A DNA stretch of 64,000 nucleotides from Ruegeria sp. ANG-S4 (GTDB taxonomy: Bacteria > Pseudomonadota > Alphaproteobacteria > Rhodobacterales > Rhodobacteraceae): assembly GCF_000814005.1 (NCBI RefSeq), contig NZ_JWLK01000005.1, forward strand, positions 682,001-746,000, in the 5' to 3' direction. Position numbers and translations under genes: made by a program. How positions within the stretch are numbered: position 1 is the stretch's first letter; every line of letters begins with the position of its first letter. Positions 53,416 to 61,815 of this stretch are shown here, in pieces. A model generated the notes under the pieces. It saw nothing but the letters and a program-made list of their open reading frames with translations. It did no database searches and was not told where the DNA came from.

Positions 53416-54093
53416 ATGAACACACCGTTTGACGAAGAACCAAATCGCCGACCAGGACTGTTCGCCGGTCTACGCGCGTCTTTTTTGACGGGTATCGTTG
53501 TGATTGCGCCGGTCTGGTTGACCGTCTGGCTGATCTGGTCGGTCGTCGGATGGATCGACAGCGCGGTGCTGCCACTTGTGCCGCAACGGTTCCAACCTCA
53601 GGAATATGTCGGCATCAACCTGCGCGGCGTCGGTGTGATCATCTTCCTGATCTTCACGGTGATCGTCGGCTGGATAGCCAAGGGAATTCTTGGCCGGTCC
53701 CTGATCCATTTTGCCGAAAGCCTTGTGGACCGGATGCCTGTCGTTCGTTCGGTTTATTCCGGTATCAAGCAAATCTCGGAAACGGTGTTCGCCCAAACAG
53801 AACGATCCTTTGAAAAGGCCTGTTTGATCCAATATCCCCGCCGCGGCATCTGGGCCATTGGGTTCGTCTCGACAACAGCCAGGGGTGAGGTCAGCGCGCG
53901 CGCTGAAACCGGCGGCGAACTCCTCAGCGTCTTTATCCCGACAACGCCGAACCCAACCTCCGGGTTTCTTCTGTTTTTTCCGGCAGAAGACGTGATCCTG
54001 TTGGACATGTCCATCGAAGACGCGGCAAAACTCGTGATCTCGGCCGGGCTTGTCTATCCCAACGAAAAAGACCCGACACAACCGCCCGAATGA
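53416..54093 (+). CDS. DUF502 membrane protein
   Basis: A 225-residue membrane protein of the DUF502 family, widespread and of unknown function. Two hydrophobic segments (about residues 20-45, FLTGIVVIAPVWLTVWLIW, and 75-95, VGVIIFLIFTVIVGWIA) are followed by the family core VDRMPVVRSVYSGIKQISETVF, TPNPTSGFLLFFPAEDVILLDM and EDAAKLVISAGLV. Length is normal. It is convergent with the patatin gene, the two stops being directly adjacent. Confidence 0.87.
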   Translation: MNTPFDEEPNRRPGLFAGLRASFLTGIVVIAPVWLTVWLIWSVVGWIDSAVLPLVPQRFQPQEYVGINLRGVGVIIFLIFTVIVGWIAKGILGRSLIHFAESLVDRMPVVRSVYSGIKQISETVFAQTERSFEKACLIQYPRRGIWAIGFVSTTARGEVSARAETGGELLSVFIPTTPNPTSGFLLFFPAEDVILLDMSIEDAAKLVISAGLVYPNEKDPTQPPE

Positions 54094-55119
54094 TCAGCCG
54101 AACATGGCAGGCAGATCAACTGTGCTGCGCTGTCCAAGATCGGATTTGTGATCGCGCAGGAATTGATGGGCGGCCGCCTGACCGGCTTGTTTGAGGCGGT
54201 TCAAAACGACCGGGTTCGGAACGGTTTTCGTGGCCGCGGACAGGTCGTTCATCAGTTCGTCATCCGCAATCATATGAACCAGAACCCGGCTCATCTCGCC
54301 GGCTTTTAGCTTACCTTCCTTCAACAGCCGCTGAACGAAATTGATCGCACGCAACTCGCGGAACAGCGACGAATTGAAACTGATTTCGTTGATGCGGTTC
54401 TGAATCTGTTGCGGCGTTTTTGGCACCTCATCCCGTTCCAGCGGGTTGATATTCACAATCACCATGTCATCAGGCAAGTCGCCGTTGAACAACGGATAAA
54501 GCGCAGGATTACCCGTATAGCCACCATCCCAATAGGCTTCGGTCCGGCCTGAACTGGGATCGTATATCTCCACAGCCTGAAACAGGTTTGGCAAACAGGC
54601 CGAGGCCAGAATGGCATCCGTGGATATCTCGTGCCCGGTGAACACGCGAATCTTCCCGCTGCGAACGCAGGTGGCACAGACAAATAGGTCCGGACCATCT
54701 TCGGCGCAAATTTCGTCAAAGTTAAACCGGTCCACCACCTGCTCCAACGGATTGCGATAGAACGGCCCGTAGGCGTAAGGTGACACTAGCCGCGACCATG
54801 CATCCGCCATCGAAAACGGGACCGAGTATTCCAAAGCCTGCGCGATATGAGCCGGCTCCAGGCCCCGCATCCAGTGAGCGATGCGCATATCACCGATCGC
54901 GCCCATGCGCTTCCAAAGCCCGTCCAGAGTATCCCGCGCCCCGTCCCGACCGGCCCGAACCATGCCGGATTTAAAAGCCGCGCCGTTCAGCGCCCCGGCC
55001 GACGTGCCGGTGATTGCAGCAACCTCGACATCTTCTTCGTCCAATAACCGATCCAGAACGCCCCAGGTAAACGCCCCATGCGCACCGCCGCCCTGCAGCG
55101 CCAGATTGATGTGCTTCAT
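54094..55119 (-). CDS. Patatin-like phospholipase family protein
   Basis: A 341-residue patatin-fold lipid acyl hydrolase. The oxyanion hole LALQGGGAHGAFTWGVLD, the nucleophile elbow ITGTSAGALNGA with Ser40, and the catalytic aspartate of AYWDGGYTGNP make a complete Ser-Asp dyad. No signal peptide is seen, so it probably acts in the cytoplasm on membranes or polymer granules. It is followed on the same strand, upstream, by bdhA after 64 bases with a small hairpin between; this pair is commonly found together in Rhodobacteraceae, hinting at polyhydroxybutyrate turnover (inference). Confidence 0.87.
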   Translation of the reverse strand: MKHINLALQGGGAHGAFTWGVLDRLLDEEDVEVAAITGTSAGALNGAAFKSGMVRAGRDGARDTLDGLWKRMGAIGDMRIAHWMRGLEPAHIAQALEYSVPFSMADAWSRLVSPYAYGPFYRNPLEQVVDRFNFDEICAEDGPDLFVCATCVRSGKIRVFTGHEISTDAILASACLPNLFQAVEIYDPSSGRTEAYWDGGYTGNPALYPLFNGDLPDDMVIVNINPLERDEVPKTPQQIQNRINEISFNSSLFRELRAINFVQRLLKEGKLKAGEMSRVLVHMIADDELMNDLSAATKTVPNPVVLNRLKQAGQAAAHQFLRDHKSDLGQRSTVDLPAMFG

Positions 55120-55140
55120 GACAAGGCCCCTTCACTTTTT

Positions 55141-55177
55141 TCAAGATACTCCGGGGGTATGGGGGCAGAGCCCCCAT
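55141..55177. repeat. Hairpin of an extragenic palindrome type
   Basis: ATGGGGGC (55159-55166) pairs with GCCCCCAT (55170-55177) around an AGA loop, preceded by TCAAGATACTCCGGGGGT. This wording resembles an intergenic element often seen in Roseobacter genomes. Only one copy is in the window. Confidence 0.4.
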
Positions 55178-55183
55178 GATGGG

Positions 55184-55957
55184 TCACAAGGCGGTCCACC
55201 CGCCATCCACCGAAATCGTCGTGCCGGTGATCTGCGCCGCTGCATCCGAGCACAGGAAAACCGTCGTTCCGCCCAACTGCTCAACCGTGGCAAACTCCTT
55301 GGAGGGTTGCCGTTCAAGCATGACGTTCTTGATCACGTCTTCGCGGCTCATGTCGTATTCTTTCATCGTGTCGGGGATCTGCGCCTCGACCAACGGCGTC
55401 AGCACATAGCCCGGACAAATTGCGTTCACCGTAATCGGCTCTTGCGCGGTTTCCAGCGCCACTGTCTTGGTCATCCCAACCACACCGTGTTTGGCCGCAA
55501 CATAGGCCGCCTTGTACGGCGAAGCCGTCAATCCATGCGCCGATGCGATGTTCACGACGCGCCCCCATCCGGCCGCGCGCATCATCGGAAGCGCCGCCGC
55601 CATCGTGTGATAGGCCGAGCTCATGTTGATGGCGATGATTGCATCCCATTTCTCGACCGGGAACTGATCAATGGGCGAGACATGCTGAATACCTGCGTTG
55701 TTGACCAGAATGTCGCAAGCACCTGCCTGATCAATCAACATCCGGCACTCATCACCCTTGGACATATCCGCTTTGATGTAGCGCGCGTTTGTTCCGGTTT
55801 CCTTGGAAATTTCATCGGCCAAGGCATGATCTTCGTCACGATCGGTAAAAGAGTTCAGAACGACATCCGCTCCGGCCTTGGCCAATTCACGCGCGACCCC
55901 CAGTCCGATACCCGAGTTCGACCCGGTGACAATCGCAGTTTTTCCGTTCAGGCTCAT
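55184..55957 (-). CDS. bdhA: 3-hydroxybutyrate dehydrogenase
   Basis: NAD-dependent oxidation of 3-hydroxybutyrate to acetoacetate in polyhydroxybutyrate breakdown. The 257-residue short-chain dehydrogenase has IVTGSNSGIGLGVAREL (cofactor loop), DILVNNAGIQHVSPID, VVNIASAHGLTASPYKAAYVAAKHGVVG with the Y-x3-K catalytic pair, and VNAICPGYVLTPLVEAQI typical of the BDH branch. The C-terminal TTISVDGGWTAL is a classical end. It probably shares a transcript with the downstream patatin gene. Confidence 0.92.
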   Translation of the reverse strand: MSLNGKTAIVTGSNSGIGLGVARELAKAGADVVLNSFTDRDEDHALADEISKETGTNARYIKADMSKGDECRMLIDQAGACDILVNNAGIQHVSPIDQFPVEKWDAIIAINMSSAYHTMAAALPMMRAAGWGRVVNIASAHGLTASPYKAAYVAAKHGVVGMTKTVALETAQEPITVNAICPGYVLTPLVEAQIPDTMKEYDMSREDVIKNVMLERQPSKEFATVEQLGGTTVFLCSDAAAQITGTTISVDGGWTAL

Positions 55958-56258
55958 CTCAACACTCCAGCACGTTCAGGTTCGAGGACACAGTGCCATG
56001 CTGCACCTGCAAAGAAAACGGGGAAAGAGGGACGCGCCTTCGCGCCTTACGCCGGGGCATGTTCAGCCAAAAAAAACGCCCGCACGAAGCGGGCGTTAAG
56101 TTATTGAGGCAGGTTTCATACAGGCAAGAAACCTATCGAGCAGTGCAACCTTTATAAGCAATTCCGCGCCGTCATCCAAGCTAAAAGTTTGATAATATGA
56201 AAAATCATGGCTACGATGAATCCCAACAAAATAAGGCCAGAGCAGGATTGTTTCCAAA
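55958..56258. promoter_or_regulatory. Divergent interval bdhA to solute-binding protein; no clear gene
   Basis: No gene is supported here. A TGC-rich stretch (TGCCATGCTGCACCTGC at 55994-56010) lies about 40 bases before bdhA; PHB repressor PhaR of related bacteria binds TGC-rich sites, so it could be an operator, but this is weak. A minus-strand terminator sits at 56069-56097, ending any transcript that starts farther right on the minus strand. An 86-codon minus-strand frame (56096-56356) is open but overlaps the start of the next gene and is not convincing. Confidence 0.35.
56069..56097 (-). terminator. Rho-independent terminator on the minus strand
   Basis: Stem CGCCCGC (56077-56083) / GCGGGCG (56089-56095) with a five-base loop, extended by AA/TT, and an eight-A run on its plus-strand left side, i.e. 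eight T on the minus strand. No minus-strand gene lies before it, which makes it a possible end of a small RNA. Confidence 0.85.
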
Positions 56259-58073
56259 ATGCGCCCCGATTTTCTACACCCCGCGCGGCCTCTGATCGCG
56301 GGAATCGTCTCAATTTTTCTGACTTCTGTCGCTCTTGCAGATTCGGCGCATGGCATAGCTATGTATGGCGACCCGGCCCTACCACCGGATTTTGTGTCCC
56401 TGCCCTATGCAAACCCGGATGCGCCAAAGGGTGGAAAGGTCGTGTTCGGCAATACCGGCGGTTATGACAGCCTGAACCCGTTTGTTCAAAAAGGCACATC
56501 ACCCTGGCAGTTGCGGTTTTGGACACATGAGGGGCTGATGGGGCGGTCCTGGGACGAACCTTTCACTCTTTACGGGTTGTTAGCCGAATCGGTTGAAACC
56601 GCTCCGGACCGTTCTTGGGTCGAGTTCACGCTGCGCGAAAACGCCCGATTCTCGGATGGCAGCCCGGTAACCGTCGATGACGTTATCTGGTCCTACGAAG
56701 CGCTCGGGACCGAAGGGCACATCCGGTACCGTGGGTTGTGGGGCAAGATAGAAACCATCGAACAAACCGGCCCCCGAAGCGTTCGCATCACTTTCAATGA
56801 GCCCGACAGAGAGCTTGCGCTGATTGCAGGGCTACGTCCGATCCTGAAAAAAGCGCAGTGGGAAGGCAAAGACTTCGCCAATGCCACGCTGCATGACGTC
56901 CCAATCGGGACCGGTCCCTATGTCATCGACGACTACGAAGCGGGCAGATACGTCAATTTGCGCCGCAATCCAGACTATTGGGGCACGGATATTCCCTTCC
57001 GGCGCGGCACAATGAACCTGGACGACATGCGCATCGAGTTTTATGGCGATGGAACGGTCCTGTTCGAGGCGTTCAAAGCCGGAGAGCTTTCTGCCGTCCG
57101 GGAATTCAACGCCGACAAGTGGGATACGCAATACGGATTTCCGGCGGTTCAGCGTGGCGACGTCATCAAAACCGAAATCCCGCACCGGAAGCCTTCGGGC
57201 ATGACGGGGTTCGTCATGAACACCCGTAAACCGCCTTTTGAAGATTGGCGCGTGCGCGAGGCGCTGCTGCTGGCCTTCAACTTCGAATTCATCAATGACA
57301 CCATAACCGGCGGCGCTCAGCCACGGATCACTTCTTACTTTTCCGGATCGGACCTTGCGATGCAGCCCGGTCCAGCCTCAGGACGGGTAAAAGAACTGTT
57401 GGAGCAATACGCTGATACGCTGCCCCCCGGCGCCATCGAAGGGTATACCCTGCCGCAAGGGGATGGCTCGGCCCGCAATCGCGCCAACATTCGCAAAGCG
57501 TCTCAATTGCTCGCCGATGCGGGGTGGACAATTCAGAACGGTGTCCTGCGCAACGAAAACGGAGAGCCGTTTACGATCACTGTATTGCTGCAGCAAGGCG
57601 ACACGGATAACCAGACGACAATCGAAATCTATTCGCGCGCCTTGGAACGCCTGGGCATCCAGGTCACGACCGAAGTGGTAGACAGCGCGCAATACGCGGG
57701 GCGCACCTCCGAGCAGGATTTCGACATGACCACCTTTCGCCGCGCCCTTTCACTGTCGCCAGGCAACGAGCAACGACTGTACTGGGGCAGCGAAAATGCT
57801 GACGCTGCAGGAACGCGAAATTTGATGGGCATCGACTCGCCTGCAGTTGATGGGTTGATTGACACAATGCTGTCATCGGAAGACCCGCAGGACTTTGTCG
57901 CAGCCACGCGCGCGCTGGACCGCGTGTTGACGGCCGGGCGCTACGTCATTCCGATCTGGAGTTTTGATGTCGGTCGCATCGCCCACGCCAAAGAATTGAA
58001 GTTCCCGGATCAGCTGCCAATTTATGGCGACGGTCCGGAATACATGCCGCAGGTTTGGTGGTTCGAAGAGTAG
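56259..58073 (+). CDS. Periplasmic peptide-binding protein of an ABC transporter (YejA/SBP_bac_5 family)
   Basis: A 604-residue extracellular solute-binding protein of family 5, which binds oligopeptides or similar ligands in the periplasm. Signal peptide at residues 1-27 (IAGIVSIFLTSVALAD). Landmarks: FVSLPYANPDAPKGGKVVFG, DSLNPFVQKGTSPWQL, PVTVDDVIWSYEALG, GTGPYVIDDYEAGR and MTGFVMNTRKPPFED, as in YejA proteins. The partner permease and ATPase genes are not next to it, so it may be an orphan binding protein or rely on a transporter elsewhere. It is followed by 580 bases without a clear gene. Confidence 0.88.
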   Translation: MRPDFLHPARPLIAGIVSIFLTSVALADSAHGIAMYGDPALPPDFVSLPYANPDAPKGGKVVFGNTGGYDSLNPFVQKGTSPWQLRFWTHEGLMGRSWDEPFTLYGLLAESVETAPDRSWVEFTLRENARFSDGSPVTVDDVIWSYEALGTEGHIRYRGLWGKIETIEQTGPRSVRITFNEPDRELALIAGLRPILKKAQWEGKDFANATLHDVPIGTGPYVIDDYEAGRYVNLRRNPDYWGTDIPFRRGTMNLDDMRIEFYGDGTVLFEAFKAGELSAVREFNADKWDTQYGFPAVQRGDVIKTEIPHRKPSGMTGFVMNTRKPPFEDWRVREALLLAFNFEFINDTITGGAQPRITSYFSGSDLAMQPGPASGRVKELLEQYADTLPPGAIEGYTLPQGDGSARNRANIRKASQLLADAGWTIQNGVLRNENGEPFTITVLLQQGDTDNQTTIEIYSRALERLGIQVTTEVVDSAQYAGRTSEQDFDMTTFRRALSLSPGNEQRLYWGSENADAAGTRNLMGIDSPAVDGLIDTMLSSEDPQDFVAATRALDRVLTAGRYVIPIWSFDVGRIAHAKELKFPDQLPIYGDGPEYMPQVWWFEE

Positions 58074-58653
58074 ACATAACCCAAGGGTTTTGAGTCTGAT
58101 TGCGAAGCGCATTGTCCCGTCTGTCAGCGCGGACTACTTGGGTTGGCATTTCCAAGGCGTTTTTTGCGTCAGCGACTGACGCTGCAAATGGCCGGAAACC
58201 AGCATTGGTATGCGTTGCCGCAGTTTTCGGCGGAATTCGGCACATCAAAGGCATCATACAATGAGCAGTGCATTACGCCTTCGTTGCCCACTAAATATTG
58301 GGTTTCCCACTACACCTGTTGTTCTTCTAAAAAACGGTACAAGCCACTTTACTGCACTCAACCCAAGTGCTTATCTGCGCTGTAGAAGGTTAACACTTTA
58401 AGACCAAAATTTGCTGTGTTTTCCGAGCACATAGACCTTAGTCGACCTTGTCGACGCATAGGATAACGGACCGGCCGCCACTCACTTTTAAGCAGGTCCG
58501 TCGACCCGTTGCGGTTTGTCCGCAGCGGGTTTTTTGGTCAGAACGCATCGCAAATGACCTGCGACATTTTGTCATGTCCGCAGTAACAAGGCGCCGTTCG
58601 TACCCTGACAGTGGGGAGAGCAGTCCTGAAACCGAACAAAGGAAGGCTCGCAG
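58074..58653. other. Gene-free interval after the binding protein
   Basis: No reliable gene is visible in these 580 bases. Two short plus-strand frames (58143-58385 and 58448-58660) have poor protein text and no good ribosome binding sites. A plus-strand terminator at 58504-58535 has no gene within 430 bases in front of it. A symmetrical GTCGACCTTGTCGAC (58441-58455) is also present. The right end leads into the CsbD-like gene, whose ATG at 58654 has AAGGAAGG 12 bases upstream. Confidence 0.4.
58504..58535 (+). terminator. Rho-independent terminator in the gene-free interval
   Basis: Stem ACCCGTTGCGG (58504-58514) / CCGCAGCGGGT (58520-58530) with one G-T pair and a TTTGT loop, followed by TTTTT. 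It ends a plus-strand transcript that is not the CsbD-like gene; it is 430 bases from the binding-protein stop. Confidence 0.82.
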
Positions 58654-58890
58654 ATGCTGAACTGGGCTGATCTTACACAAGACTGGAGCGCGTCTTATGC
58701 ACGCGCCAAACGCAGGTTTCCGAATTTGCGCGACAAAGACATGGCGCGGATGCGCGCGGATCGCAAACAGTTCGAAGCGTATTTGGCCGAGCGCCACCAT
58801 CTGACAGTCAACGAAGCCCGCGAAGAGCTTGAGGATTTTTTGTTCACCGAAGGTCTCAACCGCGAGGTCAGCCTGTCCCTAGGCAAGTGA
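58654..58890 (+). CDS. CsbD-like small protein, 78 residues
   Basis: A small helical protein resembling the CsbD general stress family: MLNWADLTQDWSASYARAKRR, then FPNLRDKDMARMRADRKQFEAYLAERHHLTVNEAREELEDFL-type text in which DRKQFEAYLA and LTVNEAREELEDF match the family rhythm. CsbD proteins are about 60-70 residues; function is unknown. The last 12 bases overlap the stop end of the opposing XRE regulator gene. AAGGAAGG lies 12 bases upstream of the ATG. Confidence 0.65.
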   Translation: MLNWADLTQDWSASYARAKRRFPNLRDKDMARMRADRKQFEAYLAERHHLTVNEAREELEDFLFTEGLNREVSLSLGK

Positions 58891-59502
58891 TGTGACCCAC
58901 AGGATTGTCGCGTCTTCGTCGCTGACCGAAACCACGTTGTGTCCCATGCTGGCGTCGTAATAGGCGCTGTCACCGCGCCGCATTTCCACGGATTCGTAAT
59001 ACTCGGTGTAAAGCCGCACGACGCCCGTCAGGACGTAAAGAAACTCTTCACCGTCATGGCGCACCCATCCGTCAAACTCGTCCATTGATCTTGCGCGTAC
59101 ACGGGCGCGATAGGGCAGCATTTGTTTGTTTGTCAGGGTCTCTGCCAGCAATTCATGCTCATAAGTCGCTGTGGCGTGCGCCGTGCCGCCGCCCATCTTG
59201 GTTACGGCCATCCGACCCAAAACCTGATCGCGTTGTGGCGGTGTAAAAAGCTGTGGCACCGAAATCTCAAGCCCCGTCGCCAGCTTCTTCAACGCATCAT
59301 AGGTCGGCGACATCTGCCCGTTTTCGATCTTGCTGAGTGTCGAACGCGCCAACCCCGCCTGCGATGCGGCCTGTTCCAGCGTCCAGTTTCGGGCCTTGCG
59401 CAATTCACGCACACGGGCGCCCAGGTCTAGGGGCTCGACATGCGCAGGTTCGCCATTGTCGCGCGCGATACGGATCAGGGATTTTGGGTCACTCGTCGTC
59501 AT
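58879..59502 (-). CDS. XRE-family transcriptional regulator with cupin domain
   Basis: A 207-residue DNA-binding regulator with an N-terminal helix-turn-helix (about residues 28-82: LGARVRELRKARNWTLEQAA, SQAGLARSTLSKIENG) and a C-terminal cupin (about 110-205: WVRHDGEEFLYVLTGVVRLY, RRGDSAYYDASMGHNVVS) that probably binds a small effector. The start at 59502 follows the frame MTTSDPKSLIRIAR; the frame is open to 59562. It is divergent from an acyl-CoA ligase plus DsbA-like pair, which it probably controls. Confidence 0.88.
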   Translation of the reverse strand: MTTSDPKSLIRIARDNGEPAHVEPLDLGARVRELRKARNWTLEQAASQAGLARSTLSKIENGQMSPTYDALKKLATGLEISVPQLFTPPQRDQVLGRMAVTKMGGGTAHATATYEHELLAETLTNKQMLPYRARVRARSMDEFDGWVRHDGEEFLYVLTGVVRLYTEYYESVEMRRGDSAYYDASMGHNVVSVSDEDATILWVTSLA

Positions 59503-59567
59503 GGGCAACTCTATAGGGCCAGCGGCGCGCGCTTGCAACGCGCCAGCGGCCACGTTAGCCAAGGCAC

Positions 59568-61085
59568 ATGCTGTCGATTTTCGATCAGGCCCCCCCGCCG
59601 CCGTGCCCGACCCCGTTCAATATGGCCGCTCATGTGCTTCGCCATGCCCGTGCGAAGGCGGACAAGACGGCCCTGTCTGTCCTAGAAGACGGTGGAGCAA
59701 CGGATTGGAGTTATGGCGATCTGCAAGCAGCCATATTGGGCACCGCAACCGGGATGCTTCAGGCAGGTTTGCAACCCGGAGACCTGGTGCTGATGCGACT
59801 GGGGAACAGTGTCGAGTTTCCAATCGCTTACCTCGCCGCCATTGCCGTAGGGATCGTGCCGGTTCCGACCTCGTCGCAACTGACCGAACCCGAGACAGCA
59901 CAAATCATCGCGGACTTGTCCCCGAGCGCTATCTTGCGTGACCCCGACATTTCCTGCGCGCCGCATCCGAACCAAATATTGCTGGACGATCTGGCAAGGA
60001 TGCGCGACTTGCCGCCGGCAGAATTTGCCATGGGCGATCCGAACCGACTTGGCTACGTGGTTTATACCTCGGGAACTTCGGGCAAGCCCCGCGCGGTTGC
60101 ACACGCCCACCGTGCGATCTGGGCAAGACAAATGATGGTTGACGGGTGGTACGGGTTGCAGCCTTCGGATCGTCTTTGCCATGCAGGCGCTTTCAATTGG
60201 ACATATACGCTGGGCACTGGCCTGATGGACCCATGGACCATCGGCGCAACTGCTCTGATCCCCCGCCCGGGTAAGGATCTGGGCATGCTCCCCTCGCTGT
60301 TGAAAGAACACCGGGCCACTATTTTTGCAGCTGCGCCAGGCGTGTTTCGTAAGATCCTTCAACAACCCAGCTTGCCGGACCTGACTGACCTGCGCCACGG
60401 ATTGTGTGCGGGTGAAAAGCTCTCGCACGAACTGCACGACCAATGGAAACGGAGAACGGGAACCGGGCTTTATGAGGCGTTCGGGATGTCCGAATGTTCG
60501 ACCTTTATTTCATCCTCTCCCTCTCATCCGGCCAGAGGTGAGGCCCTGGGGCAACCGCAGCGGGGTCGACGTGTCGCAATCGTCGGTCCAGACGGACCCG
60601 TGCCGCAGGGACAGGACGGCACCATTGCAATTCACCGCGACGACCCCGGTCTGATGCTGACATATCTGAACGCACCAGACGAAGCCGCCGCCCGGATGCA
60701 AGGAGAGTGGTTTCTGACGGGCGATCGGGGTGCAATGGCTGTCGACGGGCAGATCACCTATCTGGGTCGGGACGATGACATGATGAACGCAGGCGGATAT
60801 CGCGTATCCCCGGTCGAAGTGGAATCCGTGCTGGCCCGTTACCCCGGGATCACGCAGGTCGGAGCTGCGGCCGTCCAAATCAAGCAGGACACGTTCATCA
60901 TCGCCGCCTTTTACACCGGGCCGGAAAAACTGGACGAAACCGCTTTGCGAACCTATGTGTCCACAAGCCTCGCGCGATACAAGCAACCGCGCGTCTTCGT
61001 TCATCTGCCTGAACTGCCGACCGGCGGGAACGGCAAACTCCTGCGCCGCGCTTTGCCGGCCTATTTCAAGGCACCGTCCGAATGA
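59568..61085 (+). CDS. AMP-dependent synthetase/acyl-CoA ligase
   Basis: A 505-residue acyl-activating enzyme. Signatures: GYVVYTSGTSGKPRAVAHAH, LYEAFGMSECSTFISS, GEWFLTGDRGAMAVDGQITYLGR and DDMMNAGGYRVSPVEVE, with the catalytic lysine near GGNGKLLRRAL. The text resembles the acetyl-CoA/benzoate-CoA ligase branch; the substrate is not predictable. It is the first gene of a pair with the DsbA-like gene (ATGA overlap) and is divergent from the XRE-cupin regulator with 65 bases between. Confidence 0.85.
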   Translation: MLSIFDQAPPPPCPTPFNMAAHVLRHARAKADKTALSVLEDGGATDWSYGDLQAAILGTATGMLQAGLQPGDLVLMRLGNSVEFPIAYLAAIAVGIVPVPTSSQLTEPETAQIIADLSPSAILRDPDISCAPHPNQILLDDLARMRDLPPAEFAMGDPNRLGYVVYTSGTSGKPRAVAHAHRAIWARQMMVDGWYGLQPSDRLCHAGAFNWTYTLGTGLMDPWTIGATALIPRPGKDLGMLPSLLKEHRATIFAAAPGVFRKILQQPSLPDLTDLRHGLCAGEKLSHELHDQWKRRTGTGLYEAFGMSECSTFISSSPSHPARGEALGQPQRGRRVAIVGPDGPVPQGQDGTIAIHRDDPGLMLTYLNAPDEAAARMQGEWFLTGDRGAMAVDGQITYLGRDDDMMNAGGYRVSPVEVESVLARYPGITQVGAAAVQIKQDTFIIAAFYTGPEKLDETALRTYVSTSLARYKQPRVFVHLPELPTGGNGKLLRRALPAYFKAPSE

Positions 61086-61741
61086 CCCAGACCGTCAAGC
61101 TTGATATCATGTCCGACCCGATTTGCCCGTGGTGCTATATCGGCAAGACGCATCTGGACAAAGCCTTGGCAGACGTCCCAAATCATCCCTTTGTGATTGA
61201 ATGGCATCCGTTTCAGCTGAACCCCGAAATGCCGGCAGAAGGCATGGATCGTCGCGAATACCTCGAACGCAAATTCGGTGGTAAGGAAGGCGCAGTGCGC
61301 GCCTATGCGCCTGTCGTGGAACACGCGGAAAACGCAGGGCTGAAGATCGACTTCGAGGGAATGAAACGCACACCCAACACGTTGGATGCACACCGATTGA
61401 TTCATTGGGCCGGGGTCGAGGGCAAACAGAATCAGATCGTCGATGCCTTGTTCAACGCTTATTTCGTCGAAGCCCGCGACATCGGTGACCACGAAGTTCT
61501 GGCCGACATTGCAGATGAGGCGGGAATGGACGCCGCGGTGGTTTTGAAGCTTTTGAAATCAGATGCCGACCGCGCGGACATCAGCAATCGGGACAGCCAC
61601 TCTCGTCAAATGGGTGTCAATTCGGTGCCGACCTTCATCGTGGCAAATCAACACGCGGTGCCCGGTGCGCAACCCCCTGAATTATGGGCAAAAGTGATCG
61701 GTGAAATCATGTCTCAGATTGAGGCTTCACCTGCAGAATAG
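61082..61741 (+). CDS. DsbA family oxidoreductase (FrnE-like)
   Basis: A 219-residue thioredoxin-fold protein of the FrnE / 2-hydroxychromene-2-carboxylate isomerase-like group. The active CxxC motif is SDPICPWCYIGK, with a cis-proline loop VNSVPTFIVAN. No signal peptide is seen, so it is likely cytoplasmic, unlike classical DsbA. The start overlaps the ligase stop by four bases. Its function may be linked to thiol handling in the neighbouring acyl-CoA pathway, which is inference. Confidence 0.85.
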   Translation: MTQTVKLDIMSDPICPWCYIGKTHLDKALADVPNHPFVIEWHPFQLNPEMPAEGMDRREYLERKFGGKEGAVRAYAPVVEHAENAGLKIDFEGMKRTPNTLDAHRLIHWAGVEGKQNQIVDALFNAYFVEARDIGDHEVLADIADEAGMDAAVVLKLLKSDADRADISNRDSHSRQMGVNSVPTFIVANQHAVPGAQPPELWAKVIGEIMSQIEASPAE

Positions 61742-61815
61742 CACATAGGTCTGTGCATTTTCCCACCTAGCTCCAACCTCTGCGCCGTGTTAGCGCAGAT
61801 GGGAAGGAGTGTCTG

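Noticed and set aside
56096..56356. 86-codon minus-strand frame ending just before a terminator
   Set aside because: It overlaps the first 98 bases of the solute-binding protein gene, has no ribosome binding site, and its text is not protein-like; the terminator is better explained by a non-coding RNA.
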